Below, piece by piece: positions 44,024 through 53,668 of a stretch of 64,000 bases of DNA (positions are counted from its first letter, which is position 1; every line of letters begins with the position of its first letter). The translations under genes were made by a program, and so were the position numbers. Origin of the DNA: JANYCO01 sp035535995 (lineage in GTDB: Bacteria > Bacteroidota > Bacteroidia > Cytophagales > Cytophagaceae); the NCBI GenBank assembly GCA_035535995.1, contig DATLOZ010000023.1:1-64000 (forward strand). The letters are read 5' to 3'. The notes below the pieces were generated by a model that was not told where the DNA came from, did not search any database, and was given only the letters and a program-made list of their open reading frames with translations.

Positions 44024-47000
44024 CTATGAATGAGCTACTTGTTGTTCTTGTTTTTTCTTTCCTGAGAACAAACGTCCTACTCTTTCTTTTGCAGAGTCGA
44101 TCAGATAGTACATAGTAGGTACCAATACCAGGGTAAGCAAGAGTGAGCTTGACAAGCCCCCGATGATCACCCAGGCCATGCCGTTCTTCACTTCTGCGCC
44201 GGAGCCTTTGGATAAAGCGATCGGCAGCATCCCTACGATCATCGCTACAGTGGTCATCAGGATCGGACGGAGACGTTCTTTACCGGCTTCGATCAATGCA
44301 TCTGTTCTTGAATAACCATTTTCTTTCAGGTGATTAGTAAAGTCTACGATCAGGATACCGTTCTTTGCTACCAATCCCATCAGCATGATCAATCCTACGA
44401 TGGCGAAGATACTCAGCGTTTCCATCGACAAGGCCAACGCCAGGAAGGCTCCGATGAGCGCTACAGGGATGGAGAACATTACTACCAGTGGATAAATTGT
44501 ACTTTCATACAAGGCTACCATGATCAAATATACCAACAGGAAGCCAATCAACATGGCCAGTCCGAGACTTCCGAACGCATCTTTCTGTTGTTGTGCTTGT
44601 CCCTGATAGTCGACGATCACACCCTCCGGTATTTTTGCTTTTTCTACTGCCGCCTGGATCTCGCCGATCACCGTACCTGCCGGGCGTCCGGCGGTGAACG
44701 CAGTGACCTTGATACTATTCAAACGGTCTGAACGTTGCAATACGGCTTGTCCCAGTGTTTGTTCTACCTTGGCGATATCGCCCAAACGTACATTGGCGCC
44801 TTTGTTGTTGCGGATCGTAATGTTGCGAACACTTTCAATATCTCTTCTGTCGTAACGTTCGGAGATCACATTGATCGCATATTCTTCTCCTTTGTCGGTA
44901 AACTTCAATTGATCGTTTCCACGGAAGGTAGTTTGCAAGGCAAGTCCTATCTCAGGAATGCTCAAGCCTACCATATTCATCTTTTCACGATCAATGTCAA
45001 CACTGATCTCGTTTTGCGGGTTCTTGGTGCTAAACTCTGTGTAGTCTGTACCGGGAGTTTTTTCTACAATTGTTTTCAGGATCTTGGCTGCTTTCCAGAT
45101 CGTATCCATGTTCACGCCTTTCAGCGCGATCTGGATCGGTGCGTCGCTGTTTCCTGTGATCCCAGTAGGTTTGATCGTCACCTTCACACCTGGAATCCTT
45201 GAGATCTCATTCCGTGCGATCTCTCCAAATTGATCGCTGGTGATCTTACGTTTTTCTTTATCTACCATTCGCACCGCTATCTCTGCAATGTTTGAAGTAG
45301 AAGTATTTCCCGTAAGGGCGTTTCCGGATTGTGTACCCACGTTGGAGAAAACTTTTTCTACTTCAGGGTGCGCCATTACCATACGCTCCGCTTCGAACAC
45401 CATTTTGTTGGTAGTATATAGCGGCGTACCTGGTTCCATTTCCAAGGAAATATTCAACTCCCCACGATCGGAAGGGCTTACGAAAGCCGTACCAATAAAG
45501 CCTGCCGGGATCAGGGAGAACGAAGCGACAAATAATACAAGAACTCCTATCAAGACATAGCGCTTATGTTTCAACGACCATGCTAAAGAACGTCCGTAAA
45601 ATTCTTTTAATTTTTCCAACATATTTTCAAAAGCCAGGAAGAATCTTCCGAAGAAATTTTCTTTTGATAAATGTACTAAGTTTGCAAACCTTGAAGCCAG
45701 TAATGGTGTAAGCGTAAACGATACCATCAAGCTCATCAGGGTAGAGAACACTACTACCAATGAAAATTCTCTAAGAATATTTCCGATCATTCCTCCGCTC
45801 AGCGCCATTGGTACGAATACCACCACGTCTACAAGCGTGATCGCGATTGCTGTAAAACCGATCTCGGCGCGGCCTTCGATAGAGGCTTTCATACGGTCTT
45901 TACCCATTTCCATATGACGGAAAATATTTTCCAGGATCACAATACTATCGTCGACCAGGATACCTACTACGAGTGACAAGGCCATCAATGTCATCAGGTT
46001 CAGGGAGAATCCGAAAGCATACATCAGGATGAAGGTCGGGATCATTGCCGAAGGCAGCGCCACCAGTACGAACAAAGAGCTACGGATGCTGTGCAGGAAC
46101 AACAACATTACCATCGCCACAATTATTACTGCCAGCATCAAGTCATGCATTACCGCGTCCGCCGAAGCAAGCGTATACACTGACTGGTCAATTGCGATCT
46201 GGAAGGTCAATCCTTTGGAAGCATAGGTTTTTGTTAATTCATCCATTTTCTTTTTCACCAGCTCACTTACCTTTACAGCATTGGCATCGGCTTGCTTCAC
46301 GATCTCAATACCGATCCCAGGGTTACCGTTGATACGGTTTACTGTTTTGTATTCAGTTTGCGTATCGGTGATGGTGGCTACATCTTTCAGGTAAATTCTT
46401 CCACCGTCTTTGCTTTGCGCAATGATTAGGTTTCGCAGGTCTTCTACTTTCATGAATTTTTCATCCAACCGAAGAGAGAAACGAGACTGCTCGCTTTCCA
46501 CACTACCGGCAGGATAAGAAATATTTGTATTAGCAATCGCCTGGTAGATCTGTGTCGGCGTGATCTTATATGCTTCCAGCTTGGCGCGGTCAAATGCAAC
46601 CTGGATCTCCCGCTGGTTTCCACCGATCAGGTTTACACTACCCACACCGTCTACGTTTGAGAGGATCGGTTTGATCTGCTGATCTACCAGGTCGTATAAT
46701 TCGGTAGGGCTTAATTTCGCGGAAGCGCTGATACGCAATACCGGTAGCTCTTCTGAGTTGAAACGGTTTACAACAGGATCATCTGCATCGGTAGGTAATT
46801 TCGATTTCATCTGGTTGATCTTCCGCTCTGCATCACGTTGTGCAGTAATCGTACTCACACCGGATTTCAACTGGATGATCACTACAGAAACACCTTCCAT
46901 AGAAGAAGAGTTAACATGATCCACTCCTTCAATCGAAGAGATTGCATCTTCGACAGGTTTGGTAATACTACTCTGCACCTCGTCGGCAGAGGCGCCACGG

Positions 47001-47152
47001 TAAGTGGTAGAAACCGACAGTACGTTGGCTTCAAATTTTGGCAAGAGGTTATAATTTAAACTCTTGTAACTGATGAACCCAAACAAGATCATCGTGAAGA
47101 AGATCACAATGATCAGCAAAGGTCTTTTTATCGATAGTTCGGTTATAGACAT
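44024..47152 (-). CDS. RND-family efflux pump permease (HAE1-like)
   Basis: 1042 aa, full length, 12 membrane helices in the AcrB order. Helix 4 carries the proton-relay pair in LVVGILVDDSIVILEN (both Asp, near 405). Other hallmarks: IKRPLLIIVIFFTMILFG at the start, GADAxxx-type porter regions with YRGASADEVQSSITKPVEDAI, and MIVGMLPIALSKGSGAE in helix 10. Moves drugs or lipophilic compounds out together with the adaptor and TolC. Last gene of the regulator-TolC-adaptor-pump operon. Confidence 0.95.
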   Translation of the reverse strand: MSITELSIKRPLLIIVIFFTMILFGFISYKSLNYNLLPKFEANVLSVSTTYRGASADEVQSSITKPVEDAISSIEGVDHVNSSSMEGVSVVIIQLKSGVSTITAQRDAERKINQMKSKLPTDADDPVVNRFNSEELPVLRISASAKLSPTELYDLVDQQIKPILSNVDGVGSVNLIGGNQREIQVAFDRAKLEAYKITPTQIYQAIANTNISYPAGSVESEQSRFSLRLDEKFMKVEDLRNLIIAQSKDGGRIYLKDVATITDTQTEYKTVNRINGNPGIGIEIVKQADANAVKVSELVKKKMDELTKTYASKGLTFQIAIDQSVYTLASADAVMHDLMLAVIIVAMVMLLFLHSIRSSLFVLVALPSAMIPTFILMYAFGFSLNLMTLMALSLVVGILVDDSIVILENIFRHMEMGKDRMKASIEGRAEIGFTAIAITLVDVVVFVPMALSGGMIGNILREFSLVVVFSTLMSLMVSFTLTPLLASRFANLVHLSKENFFGRFFLAFENMLEKLKEFYGRSLAWSLKHKRYVLIGVLVLFVASFSLIPAGFIGTAFVSPSDRGELNISLEMEPGTPLYTTNKMVFEAERMVMAHPEVEKVFSNVGTQSGNALTGNTSTSNIAEIAVRMVDKEKRKITSDQFGEIARNEISRIPGVKVTIKPTGITGNSDAPIQIALKGVNMDTIWKAAKILKTIVEKTPGTDYTEFSTKNPQNEISVDIDREKMNMVGLSIPEIGLALQTTFRGNDQLKFTDKGEEYAINVISERYDRRDIESVRNITIRNNKGANVRLGDIAKVEQTLGQAVLQRSDRLNSIKVTAFTAGRPAGTVIGEIQAAVEKAKIPEGVIVDYQGQAQQQKDAFGSLGLAMLIGFLLVYLIMVALYESTIYPLVVMFSIPVALIGAFLALALSMETLSIFAIVGLIMLMGLVAKNGILIVDFTNHLKENGYSRTDALIEAGKERLRPILMTTVAMIVGMLPIALSKGSGAEVKNGMAWVIIGGLSSSLLLTLVLVPTMYYLIDSAKERVGRLFSGKKKQEQQVAHS

Positions 47153-47160
47153 AAGAGTAA

Positions 47161-48225
47161 TTATTTAGCTTCGACTACTTCTATTATACTATTAGCAGAA
47201 ATATTGATCTGTCCGCTGGTGATCACTTGTTCATCTGCATTGAGTCCGCTCAATACTTCGATATTCTCACCAAGGTCGCGACCAAGCACTAGTTTTTTAG
47301 CTACTGCTTTTTTATTCTCTACTACATACACATATGGATTTTTCAATCCTTCTACCAATGCTACCTTTGGGATCTGCAGTGCACTGGTAGCGTTCTTCAC
47401 ATCAAAATCCACCAGGATGAATGTTCCACCTTTCAGCGATACTCTATTATCGTTTTGCACAGTGATGCCTACTTCGTAGTTGTGGCTCTCGTCGCCGTTC
47501 GGGCTGATATATTTGATGGTTCCTTTAAATTCTTTTTCAGGATAAATTTCTGTGTGGATCACTACAGGCATTCCTTTCTGAAGACTATAAACATTTTTCT
47601 CGCTCACCATTACAAACGATTGTAATTTAGAAATATCTACTATTGTTCCGATCACAGTACCTATGTTTACAAATTCACCTTCTTCTACATTTTTCTTAGT
47701 TACGGTTCCGCTGATCGGAGCGATCACGTTTCCATCGGCAATTTGTTGCTTGATCAGGGCTACCTGTGTTTTGGCATTTTCATAATTGTACTTGGCATTG
47801 TTGTAATCCACTTCTGTAGCCGCTTTTCCTTCGTAAAGGTCTTTTACTCTTTTGTAATCTATTTCATACTTATCAAGTAATAATTGAGAAGACTCCAGGT
47901 TTACATACTTCACGCCGTTGTCGATCGAGCCTAGGAATTCTCCTTTGGTTACTGCAGAACCAAGCTCGATGTTCAGTTGTTTTAATTTACCGGCCGAATT
48001 GATGCTGATGTTCGCACTGTTGTACGGCTCTACGATCGCAGGTACGGAAAATTTACCGGACACAGGCGCTACGTATGCTTTTGTAGTGGTCACCGGTACA
48101 GAGATTGCCGAACGGTCTACTACTTTATTTTTCTCGTTCAACGCTTGTTTATTTTTAAACAGTCGCACTCCAATAAGCGCTATCAGGCCTACGACGACTA
48201 ATACGATGATAATGGTCTTTTTCAT
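47161..48225 (-). CDS. RND efflux periplasmic adaptor (MFP)
   Basis: 354 aa from ATG at 48225 (MKKTIIIVLVVVGLIALIG). A longer in-frame start at 48264 would overlap the TolC gene and is rejected. After the single N-terminal anchor, the hairpin and lipoyl-like strands are visible (AYVAPVSGKFSVPAIVEPYN; GNVIAPISGTVTKKNVEEGEFV), then a beta-barrel (IKYISPNGDESHNYEVGITV) and a final membrane-proximal segment. Links pump and outer-membrane channel. Confidence 0.93.
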   Translation of the reverse strand: MKKTIIIVLVVVGLIALIGVRLFKNKQALNEKNKVVDRSAISVPVTTTKAYVAPVSGKFSVPAIVEPYNSANISINSAGKLKQLNIELGSAVTKGEFLGSIDNGVKYVNLESSQLLLDKYEIDYKRVKDLYEGKAATEVDYNNAKYNYENAKTQVALIKQQIADGNVIAPISGTVTKKNVEEGEFVNIGTVIGTIVDISKLQSFVMVSEKNVYSLQKGMPVVIHTEIYPEKEFKGTIKYISPNGDESHNYEVGITVQNDNRVSLKGGTFILVDFDVKNATSALQIPKVALVEGLKNPYVYVVENKKAVAKKLVLGRDLGENIEVLSGLNADEQVITSGQINISANSIIEVVEAK

Positions 48226-48247
48226 ATTGTTAAAATTCTGTGTTGAT

Positions 48248-49606
48248 TTATAATTGTCCTGCAAATTGTTTGATGGTTCCTTTCGAACGTTCCAGATCGA
48301 TCCTTGCGATCAGATAATTTATTAGTGAATTCAGGTAATTTGTTTGTGCTTCTTTATAAGCATAGTCTGCATTCAAAAATTCTGTAAGTGGTGTCGCGCC
48401 TTTTTGGTATTGAAGGTCTGTGTCATCGAATACTGCTTTGGCCAGGTCCAAGTTGTTTTTATTTGTCTGCATATTGTTATATGAATTCATCAATTGCGTA
48501 TTTGCATTTTGGATCTGTAATTTATAAGCCTGTGAGTTAATGATCAGGTTTTGGCGATTTGTGCTTAGTGTGAGAGCGCTTTCCTGTACCTGGCTATAGC
48601 GTCTCCAACTACTAAAGATGGGCACATTAAGACGGAGGCCTACGGATGAATAATCGTAATGATGATCAAAGGATGTGGCAAATTCATTTCCGAACATGTT
48701 TGTTCCGTATTTAGCATATCCTGTCAAAGTAGGTAAAGATGCTGCGCGTTTTCTCCGAAGATCAATTTCCTGCAGGAGAATATTTTTTTCCATGATCTTA
48801 TAATCCGGCTTTACACGAATATCAAAATCTTCCCAGTTCGGCATTACCACCTCTTGCTGATAGTTGATAGTATCGACAATAAGAATATCCTTGTCAATAT
48901 CCACGCCCATGGCATTCTTCAGGCGATTCACAGAAAGTTCGTAGTTGGTTTCTGCTACTTTTTTCTGGGAAAGAATATTATTATAACTTACCTGTACACG
49001 GTTCAGGGTAAGTCTCGTGATAGATCCTTTTTCGTATTGAAATTTTTGCACTTTCAGCAAGTCTGTAAATTTCTTTTCATTTTCAGAAAGTAATTTCAGT
49101 TGTTCTTTATAGATCAATACCTGGTAATAAGCGTAAGCCGTGTTGTAGATCATATCGTCGTCGTTGCGTTGCTTTTTGAGCACAGCTACTTCGATATTAG
49201 GCTTATTGGCTTTAATACCTTCGATGATAGTTTGATCGTAAAGTACCTGATCGGCCTGAAGGTTAAGACCTGTAACGTATGTGTTACCAAATTGTACGTG
49301 CAAATCGCCAGGGGCTCCGAGCGCTTTTCCAGGGATCACTGTTGTAGGACGTTTGATGTTGTCGTCAAAAGCACCGGTAAAGTTGACCTGGGGAAGATAC
49401 GCCGCCATGCCTTCTGTTTTCTGGCGTTCGGCGTAAGCAACTCCATTGGTATAAACCAGGTTGTTAGGATTTTTCCCCAAGGTATAGTCGATGCAATCTT
49501 TTAGAGTCATCGGCTGTTCCTTTTGCTGCGCAAGGGATTTGGGAATGCTTAGGGGCAGGAAAGCCATTCCCAGGATCAGAAGAAGAGTTTGTTTGTTAAG
49601 CTTCAT
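48248..49606 (-). CDS. TolC-family outer-membrane efflux protein
   Basis: 452 aa. Signal peptide (1-26), two repeats of long amphipathic helices with the OEP signature: LTLKDCIDYTLGKNPNNL at the start, GSITRLTLNRVQVSYNN, YQKGATPLTEFLNADYAYKEAQTNYLNSLINYLIARIDLERSKG at the end. Forms the trimeric exit duct of the RND system. 22 bases before the adaptor start on the minus strand. Confidence 0.94.
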   Translation of the reverse strand: MKLNKQTLLLILGMAFLPLSIPKSLAQQKEQPMTLKDCIDYTLGKNPNNLVYTNGVAYAERQKTEGMAAYLPQVNFTGAFDDNIKRPTTVIPGKALGAPGDLHVQFGNTYVTGLNLQADQVLYDQTIIEGIKANKPNIEVAVLKKQRNDDDMIYNTAYAYYQVLIYKEQLKLLSENEKKFTDLLKVQKFQYEKGSITRLTLNRVQVSYNNILSQKKVAETNYELSVNRLKNAMGVDIDKDILIVDTINYQQEVVMPNWEDFDIRVKPDYKIMEKNILLQEIDLRRKRAASLPTLTGYAKYGTNMFGNEFATSFDHHYDYSSVGLRLNVPIFSSWRRYSQVQESALTLSTNRQNLIINSQAYKLQIQNANTQLMNSYNNMQTNKNNLDLAKAVFDDTDLQYQKGATPLTEFLNADYAYKEAQTNYLNSLINYLIARIDLERSKGTIKQFAGQL

Positions 49607-49666
49607 ATACTTTTATATTTATTACTTAGTTCCGGAGTAGACGAACCAACTGGGGAAAAATTTTAT

Positions 49667-50137
49667 TTACTTGTTTAATTTTTTCCATTTTTTGTGAAGT
49701 TCCGGCAGTTCGCCTTGCAGGAATTCCATAAAGTTTATGGCTTTCTGGAGTTTAGAATTAAAGTCTTTGGTAGATTTGGTACGTACCTCCAGGATCTCTT
49801 TCATCAGCTGGCTCACTTTTAGCAAGTGTTGAAATCTTTTATCGAAGTCATCTTCCCATTGTCCGATGCGGTTTCTGAAATAGCGTTTACGTTCGCCGGG
49901 GCGGGTGATGTATTCAATTCTCTCAGAGGTCAAAAGCGTGTTTAATGCACTACTGGCGGCGCTTTTGCTTATTTGCAGCGTTTCATAAATTTCTTCAAAG
50001 GTCAGTTCCAGCTCATCGCAGATCAGGAGTAACCCCATGATGCGTGCCTGGGCTGGCGAAACGCCACTTTTTTCCATGTACACGCCCATCTTCTCGATAA
50101 GCTCTTTTTGTTTTGAATTTAATTTGATCGTTCTCAT
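49667..50137 (-). CDS. MarR/GbsR-family transcriptional regulator
   Basis: 156 aa. Winged helix with ITMARIMGLLLICDELELTFEEIYETL, the recognition helix ISKSAASSALNTLL, and the wing ERIEYITRPGERKRYFRNR; a long C-terminal helical dimerisation region follows. GbsR-type members regulate transport operons. First gene of the efflux operon; its promoter overlaps a palindrome (50159-50188), so autorepression is likely. Confidence 0.92.
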   Translation of the reverse strand: MRTIKLNSKQKELIEKMGVYMEKSGVSPAQARIMGLLLICDELELTFEEIYETLQISKSAASSALNTLLTSERIEYITRPGERKRYFRNRIGQWEDDFDKRFQHLLKVSQLMKEILEVRTKSTKDFNSKLQKAINFMEFLQGELPELHKKWKKLNK

Positions 50138-50144
50138 ATGAAAG

Positions 50145-50188
50145 CAAAGGTAATAGTTTTTTTAGTTCTGTTACAACAGAACTAAAAA
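50145..50188 (-). promoter_or_regulatory. Efflux operon promoter overlapped by a 30-bp palindromic operator
   Basis: On the minus strand TTG, 21 bases, then TACCTTTG (50145-50152), an exact -7 element; transcription would start almost at the ATG (50137). The palindrome TTTTTAGTTCTGTT/AC/AACAGAACTAAAAA (50159-50188) is perfect over 14 bp on each side and covers the spacer and -33 region. This is the expected layout of a repressor site, most simply for the MarR/GbsR protein encoded directly downstream. Confidence 0.75.
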
Positions 50189-50289
50189 GAAAAAACTGTA
50201 CTAATTGAGATTTTTACTTACATAAGATCAAAATGGAGGGTTTCTATTTTAAATAGCAAAAATCATATTTGCTTTACAAAAAATAAAAC

Positions 50290-50381
50290 GTCTGAACCTT
50301 GATTTACAGGATTAAAGGATGAACATGATCTTTAATAACATTCTTCATGAAAACTTTTAACCCTGTAAATCAAGGTCTGAC
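50290..50381. repeat. GTCTGAACCTTGATTTACAG hairpin repeat (copy 1)
   Basis: GTCTGAACCTTGATTTACAG...TTAAAG and its reverse (CTGTAAATCAAGG...GAC) are inverted around a 45-base loop; the element touches the stop of the 801-aa gene. A related element is at 53669-53722 in front of glgX's 3' end. Confidence 0.8.
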
Positions 50382-50382
50382 A

Positions 50383-52788
50383 TTATTTATGGCTCAGCAA
50401 GAAAAAGGAATAACCTACTTGTGCCTGTTCGAATGTTGTATTCCAGTAGCCCTGCTGCCAATAGAGTTGGTAACGGAAAAACAATTTACCTTTCGATGGT
50501 GCGGATCTGTTAGGGTTAAACGTAGCCAGGAGTGCCACCTGGTTGTATTGTTTACTGGTTGTACCTTTCTCACTATTTGTATTATAGCTTTCCAGATTAG
50601 CCACTTGAGTAAAGCTATTATCGCGGAGATAATACCATACATGACTATAGGAAAAATTAAAACAATAACGCTCGTCTGATTTTATTTCCCAGGTGACTTT
50701 GGGATAAAACCGGACAGTGTTTACACCAAAGTTATTAGCTACTTCCGTATGTACGATTTGGTTGTTTTGATATCTTCTAACCGAATCGGTAATACTGGTA
50801 CGTCCATATCGAAAGCCAGCATCAATATAGAACAAAGATTTGAAGGAAGGAATATCCCATGTTGTCAAATTAAAATCAAAACCTGCGTTGAAATTTTCGT
50901 ATTGACGCAACTTCAACGTAGATGTGTATTTTAAAGGAGTGTATTGATTATCGATGACACGGTCTTTGTAATCTAGCAAAAGGTTTTTGTTGTTTTTTTC
51001 AATTTTGGATAGTACAATTTCTGGTTTAATGTATCCACCAAAGGAAACTTTCATGTTCAAATTCCTTCTTTCAAACCAAATGAATCGATAGGTAATAAGA
51101 TTAACTTTTCTGGAGATCTCCGTTTGAACTAATCCATTAGGGTTATTGTCATTAAGTCCTACAAAATCACTATATACTTTTGCTTCAAAAAGCTTGTAAG
51201 TATTTTCTTTAGTAAGCGTCATACTTTTTTCGACGTTATTACTAAACTTAAAATTCATGACAGTATCCTGAGGACTATAATCTCTTCGGTCTACTTCTAA
51301 TTTTTCTATATAATCTGAAATCACATTTCTGACGTCCATGGTATAGACTTCTCCATCAGGTCCTTTTGCGTATAACAAATAGCTATCTTTATATTTCCAA
51401 TAATCCCACTTGCGAGAAAAACCGATTGGATATTGGTTGTTAAATTTTAGAAACTTACTTTTAACAGTATCTGTTAAGGTGCCTATCACTACTATATTTT
51501 CGATAAACCCATCGTTAAATTCTATTTCTAATTCTGTTATTTTAAATGTATACGAGATACGTTCGCGGTCTATACGAATATATTCTTTTGTAAGTAAGGT
51601 CTTTTGATTTTGATATTCCTGAATTTGTTTTTGCAACAAAACAGTACTATCTCTTTTTTCTTTTATTAATACATCTAATGCTGTGTTATCTGATGCAATC
51701 TTGGTTATTCGATTATATAAATTAATAATACTATTTAAGCTATCAGCAACAATATATATAGCCTTTATACTATCTTCAAGAGTAGTTATTTGCTTTTTTT
51801 TAGCTGAATCTACCATTATTGTATCTTTCTCTATTTTTGTTTCTTTGTCTTGCAATTCACTTATTGCAGTCTCTATTTTATATCCAGTAGCGCGTATTCT
51901 ATCAGGTAAGGAATAATTAGAATATTTGATCAGCAAAAAATTAGGATATTTTTTATTAAAATTTTCAATATATTTTCTACAGGTATCATTTAATGCATCT
52001 GTACTTTTTTTCTTCTTCACTAGACTATCTATTGTAGCTTGAAGGATTTTAGTTTTCATGTCGCAGGTATTTAAGGAATCATTGAATAAGCGATTAAAGT
52101 CATTTAAACTATCTTCCTTCATCTTAACTTTTTGCGACAAATTATATTTTAATGTTTCCTTCAATTTCTTTTTCCAGGTTTTTGGTATTTCAACAGCTGA
52201 ACGGTATTTTAATTTATCATATCCAGCATAATCCTGTGGATCTTCTCCTTTTTCTATTTGTTCTTTTCCCTTCACTATTCTTTTAAAATGTCTATACTTT
52301 CTATAAGAATCTCTATTGCTATAAAACACTCTTTCTATATTCACTGTATCGCGAAAATAAATTTTCCCAGCCGTAGGAACATCATGAACAGTTGCATAAG
52401 TTACTGACGATACTGTATAAACATAAAAAAGACGGTCTGCTTCATTTCCAAGGGTTGAATCCACTTTTTTCGAATCACTAGTATTCGTCAATTCTATTGT
52501 ATCATCCCCCGCAACTAGTTTAAAATATTTAATAAAATTTAAACGAAAAGCTTGTTCTGTGTTCGGAGATAGAATAAACGTTTGAGTACTACTATCGTCA
52601 TTATTCTTCATGATCGTATATTTATATTTATACGGTCCAATTATCTCAGCCTTGATCAAATAATCGGCCGATTGAAGTACATTAAAAGTAGGTAACTCTA
52701 CACTGGTAGCAGTAGAAGGGTTTGTTTGAGCAAACACAAATACATTTGCGACTACCAAAAAAAGAACAGATAAAAACAATGATTTCAT
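50383..52788 (-). CDS. Large predicted outer-membrane protein of unknown family
   Basis: 801 aa with a signal peptide (1-20). N-terminal beta-rich part (about 25-130), a Lys/Asp-rich helical and coiled-coil region (about 195-425; many Ile/Leu heptads around SLVKKKKSTDALND and KIEKDTIMVDSAKKK), then a beta-strand-rich C-terminal half whose last ~200 residues alternate like an outer-membrane barrel (VSFGGYIKPEIVLS, YFNYSH-like aromatic strands, final FRYQLYWQQGYWN and VGYSFFLLS). More AT-rich in codon use than its neighbours by eye. The ATG overlaps the TGA of the lipoprotein gene, so the two are co-translated. I do not recognise a family. Confidence 0.75.
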   Translation of the reverse strand: MKSLFLSVLFLVVANVFVFAQTNPSTATSVELPTFNVLQSADYLIKAEIIGPYKYKYTIMKNNDDSSTQTFILSPNTEQAFRLNFIKYFKLVAGDDTIELTNTSDSKKVDSTLGNEADRLFYVYTVSSVTYATVHDVPTAGKIYFRDTVNIERVFYSNRDSYRKYRHFKRIVKGKEQIEKGEDPQDYAGYDKLKYRSAVEIPKTWKKKLKETLKYNLSQKVKMKEDSLNDFNRLFNDSLNTCDMKTKILQATIDSLVKKKKSTDALNDTCRKYIENFNKKYPNFLLIKYSNYSLPDRIRATGYKIETAISELQDKETKIEKDTIMVDSAKKKQITTLEDSIKAIYIVADSLNSIINLYNRITKIASDNTALDVLIKEKRDSTVLLQKQIQEYQNQKTLLTKEYIRIDRERISYTFKITELEIEFNDGFIENIVVIGTLTDTVKSKFLKFNNQYPIGFSRKWDYWKYKDSYLLYAKGPDGEVYTMDVRNVISDYIEKLEVDRRDYSPQDTVMNFKFSNNVEKSMTLTKENTYKLFEAKVYSDFVGLNDNNPNGLVQTEISRKVNLITYRFIWFERRNLNMKVSFGGYIKPEIVLSKIEKNNKNLLLDYKDRVIDNQYTPLKYTSTLKLRQYENFNAGFDFNLTTWDIPSFKSLFYIDAGFRYGRTSITDSVRRYQNNQIVHTEVANNFGVNTVRFYPKVTWEIKSDERYCFNFSYSHVWYYLRDNSFTQVANLESYNTNSEKGTTSKQYNQVALLATFNPNRSAPSKGKLFFRYQLYWQQGYWNTTFEQAQVGYSFFLLSHK

Positions 52789-53534
52789 AAAGCAGTGCGG
52801 TTGATTTTAACAATAATAGAATCTAACGGGGTAGTTGTAGTGAATTTAAAAGGAATAGAAAGTGTATCTCCTGCCGCTCCAAAAGTACTTGTGACTATAT
52901 CCTGCATTTGTCCTGAGAGAGTATAAGAATTTCCTTGAAATTGCCCTGACTCTACTAATCCATTTATCCATCGTATCCCTTCTATGTCTTTGTCAAACTC
53001 AAATCCGCATTCCCCGTTCTTATCTACCCAGGCAGTGGCTAATCCTGCACTTTCAACGGTATTGTTTTTATAGCCATAAAAAGTACCTTCATAATACCCT
53101 TTATAATCGCTCCCAATATTATTTTCGCTAATTATTTTTATCACAATATTTTTTTTCTGAAGCAGCGATACAAGATTATTCCCAAGTGTAAATATTGAAC
53201 TGTCACCAGCAGTCAACGTTTCTGTAATTGAAAAACTTTTTCTGAGTATAAGGTTTGATTGGATCTGCGCAGAATCCGGAAAATAGATACTAACTATTAA
53301 TGTGAGCTGAGAAATAGGATTGGTGCCTAAATACAACACCTTTAGTTTCGTAACTAACGAACTGTTTTTTTGCGTAGGATCCGAATGCACTTGTTTGAAA
53401 TCATATCGATACTTTCCATCTGTAATAGAGACAATCACGTTGTCATCATAATTGGTAGGCCCTACAAAATTATCTTTACATCCCTGTGTAAAAACAACCA
53501 GGCAGAGGCATATCAAAAGGTAAATTGTTTTCAT
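52785..53534 (-). CDS. Predicted lipoprotein partner of the 801-aa outer-membrane protein
   Basis: 249 aa from ATG at 53534, chosen because a signal with lipobox FTQGC (Cys about 19) begins there; a longer reading from 53564 adds 10 residues and lacks support. After the Cys an Ig-like or beta-sandwich stretch (VIVSITDGKYRYDFKQ, ...ITETLTAGDSSIFTLGNNL) and later YYEGTFYGYKNNTVESAGLATAWVDKNGECGFEFDKDIEGIRW. The ATGA overlap with the next gene marks them as a unit. Family unknown. Confidence 0.75.
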   Translation of the reverse strand: MKTIYLLICLCLVVFTQGCKDNFVGPTNYDDNVIVSITDGKYRYDFKQVHSDPTQKNSSLVTKLKVLYLGTNPISQLTLIVSIYFPDSAQIQSNLILRKSFSITETLTAGDSSIFTLGNNLVSLLQKKNIVIKIISENNIGSDYKGYYEGTFYGYKNNTVESAGLATAWVDKNGECGFEFDKDIEGIRWINGLVESGQFQGNSYTLSGQMQDIVTSTFGAAGDTLSIPFKFTTTTPLDSIIVKINRTAL

Positions 53535-53590
53535 AAAAATAAGGTCTTGAGTATTGCGGTGCATACTAGTGAGAACCTTACAATTTTACC

Positions 53591-53608
53591 ATACGCTCTT
53601 AAGCGTAT
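53591..53608. promoter_or_regulatory. Short palindrome upstream of the lipoprotein gene
   Basis: ATACGCT / AGCGTAT with a four-base centre, about 57 bases upstream of the lipoprotein ATG (53534). A possible operator; no promoter motif was recognised with certainty around it. Confidence 0.35.
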
Positions 53609-53624
53609 ATTTAACGATAATTAC

Positions 53625-53666
53625 AAAAAACGAGACGAAGACATTCCTGCCTTCGTCTCGTTTTTA
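53625..53666. terminator. Bidirectional terminator between the lipoprotein and glgX genes
   Basis: AAAACGAGACGAAG / CTTCGTCTCGTTTT stem of 14 bp with a 10-base loop and TTTTTT/AAAAAA on both sides, about 60 bases after the glgX stop (minus strand). Confidence 0.85.
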
Positions 53667-53668
53667 CA

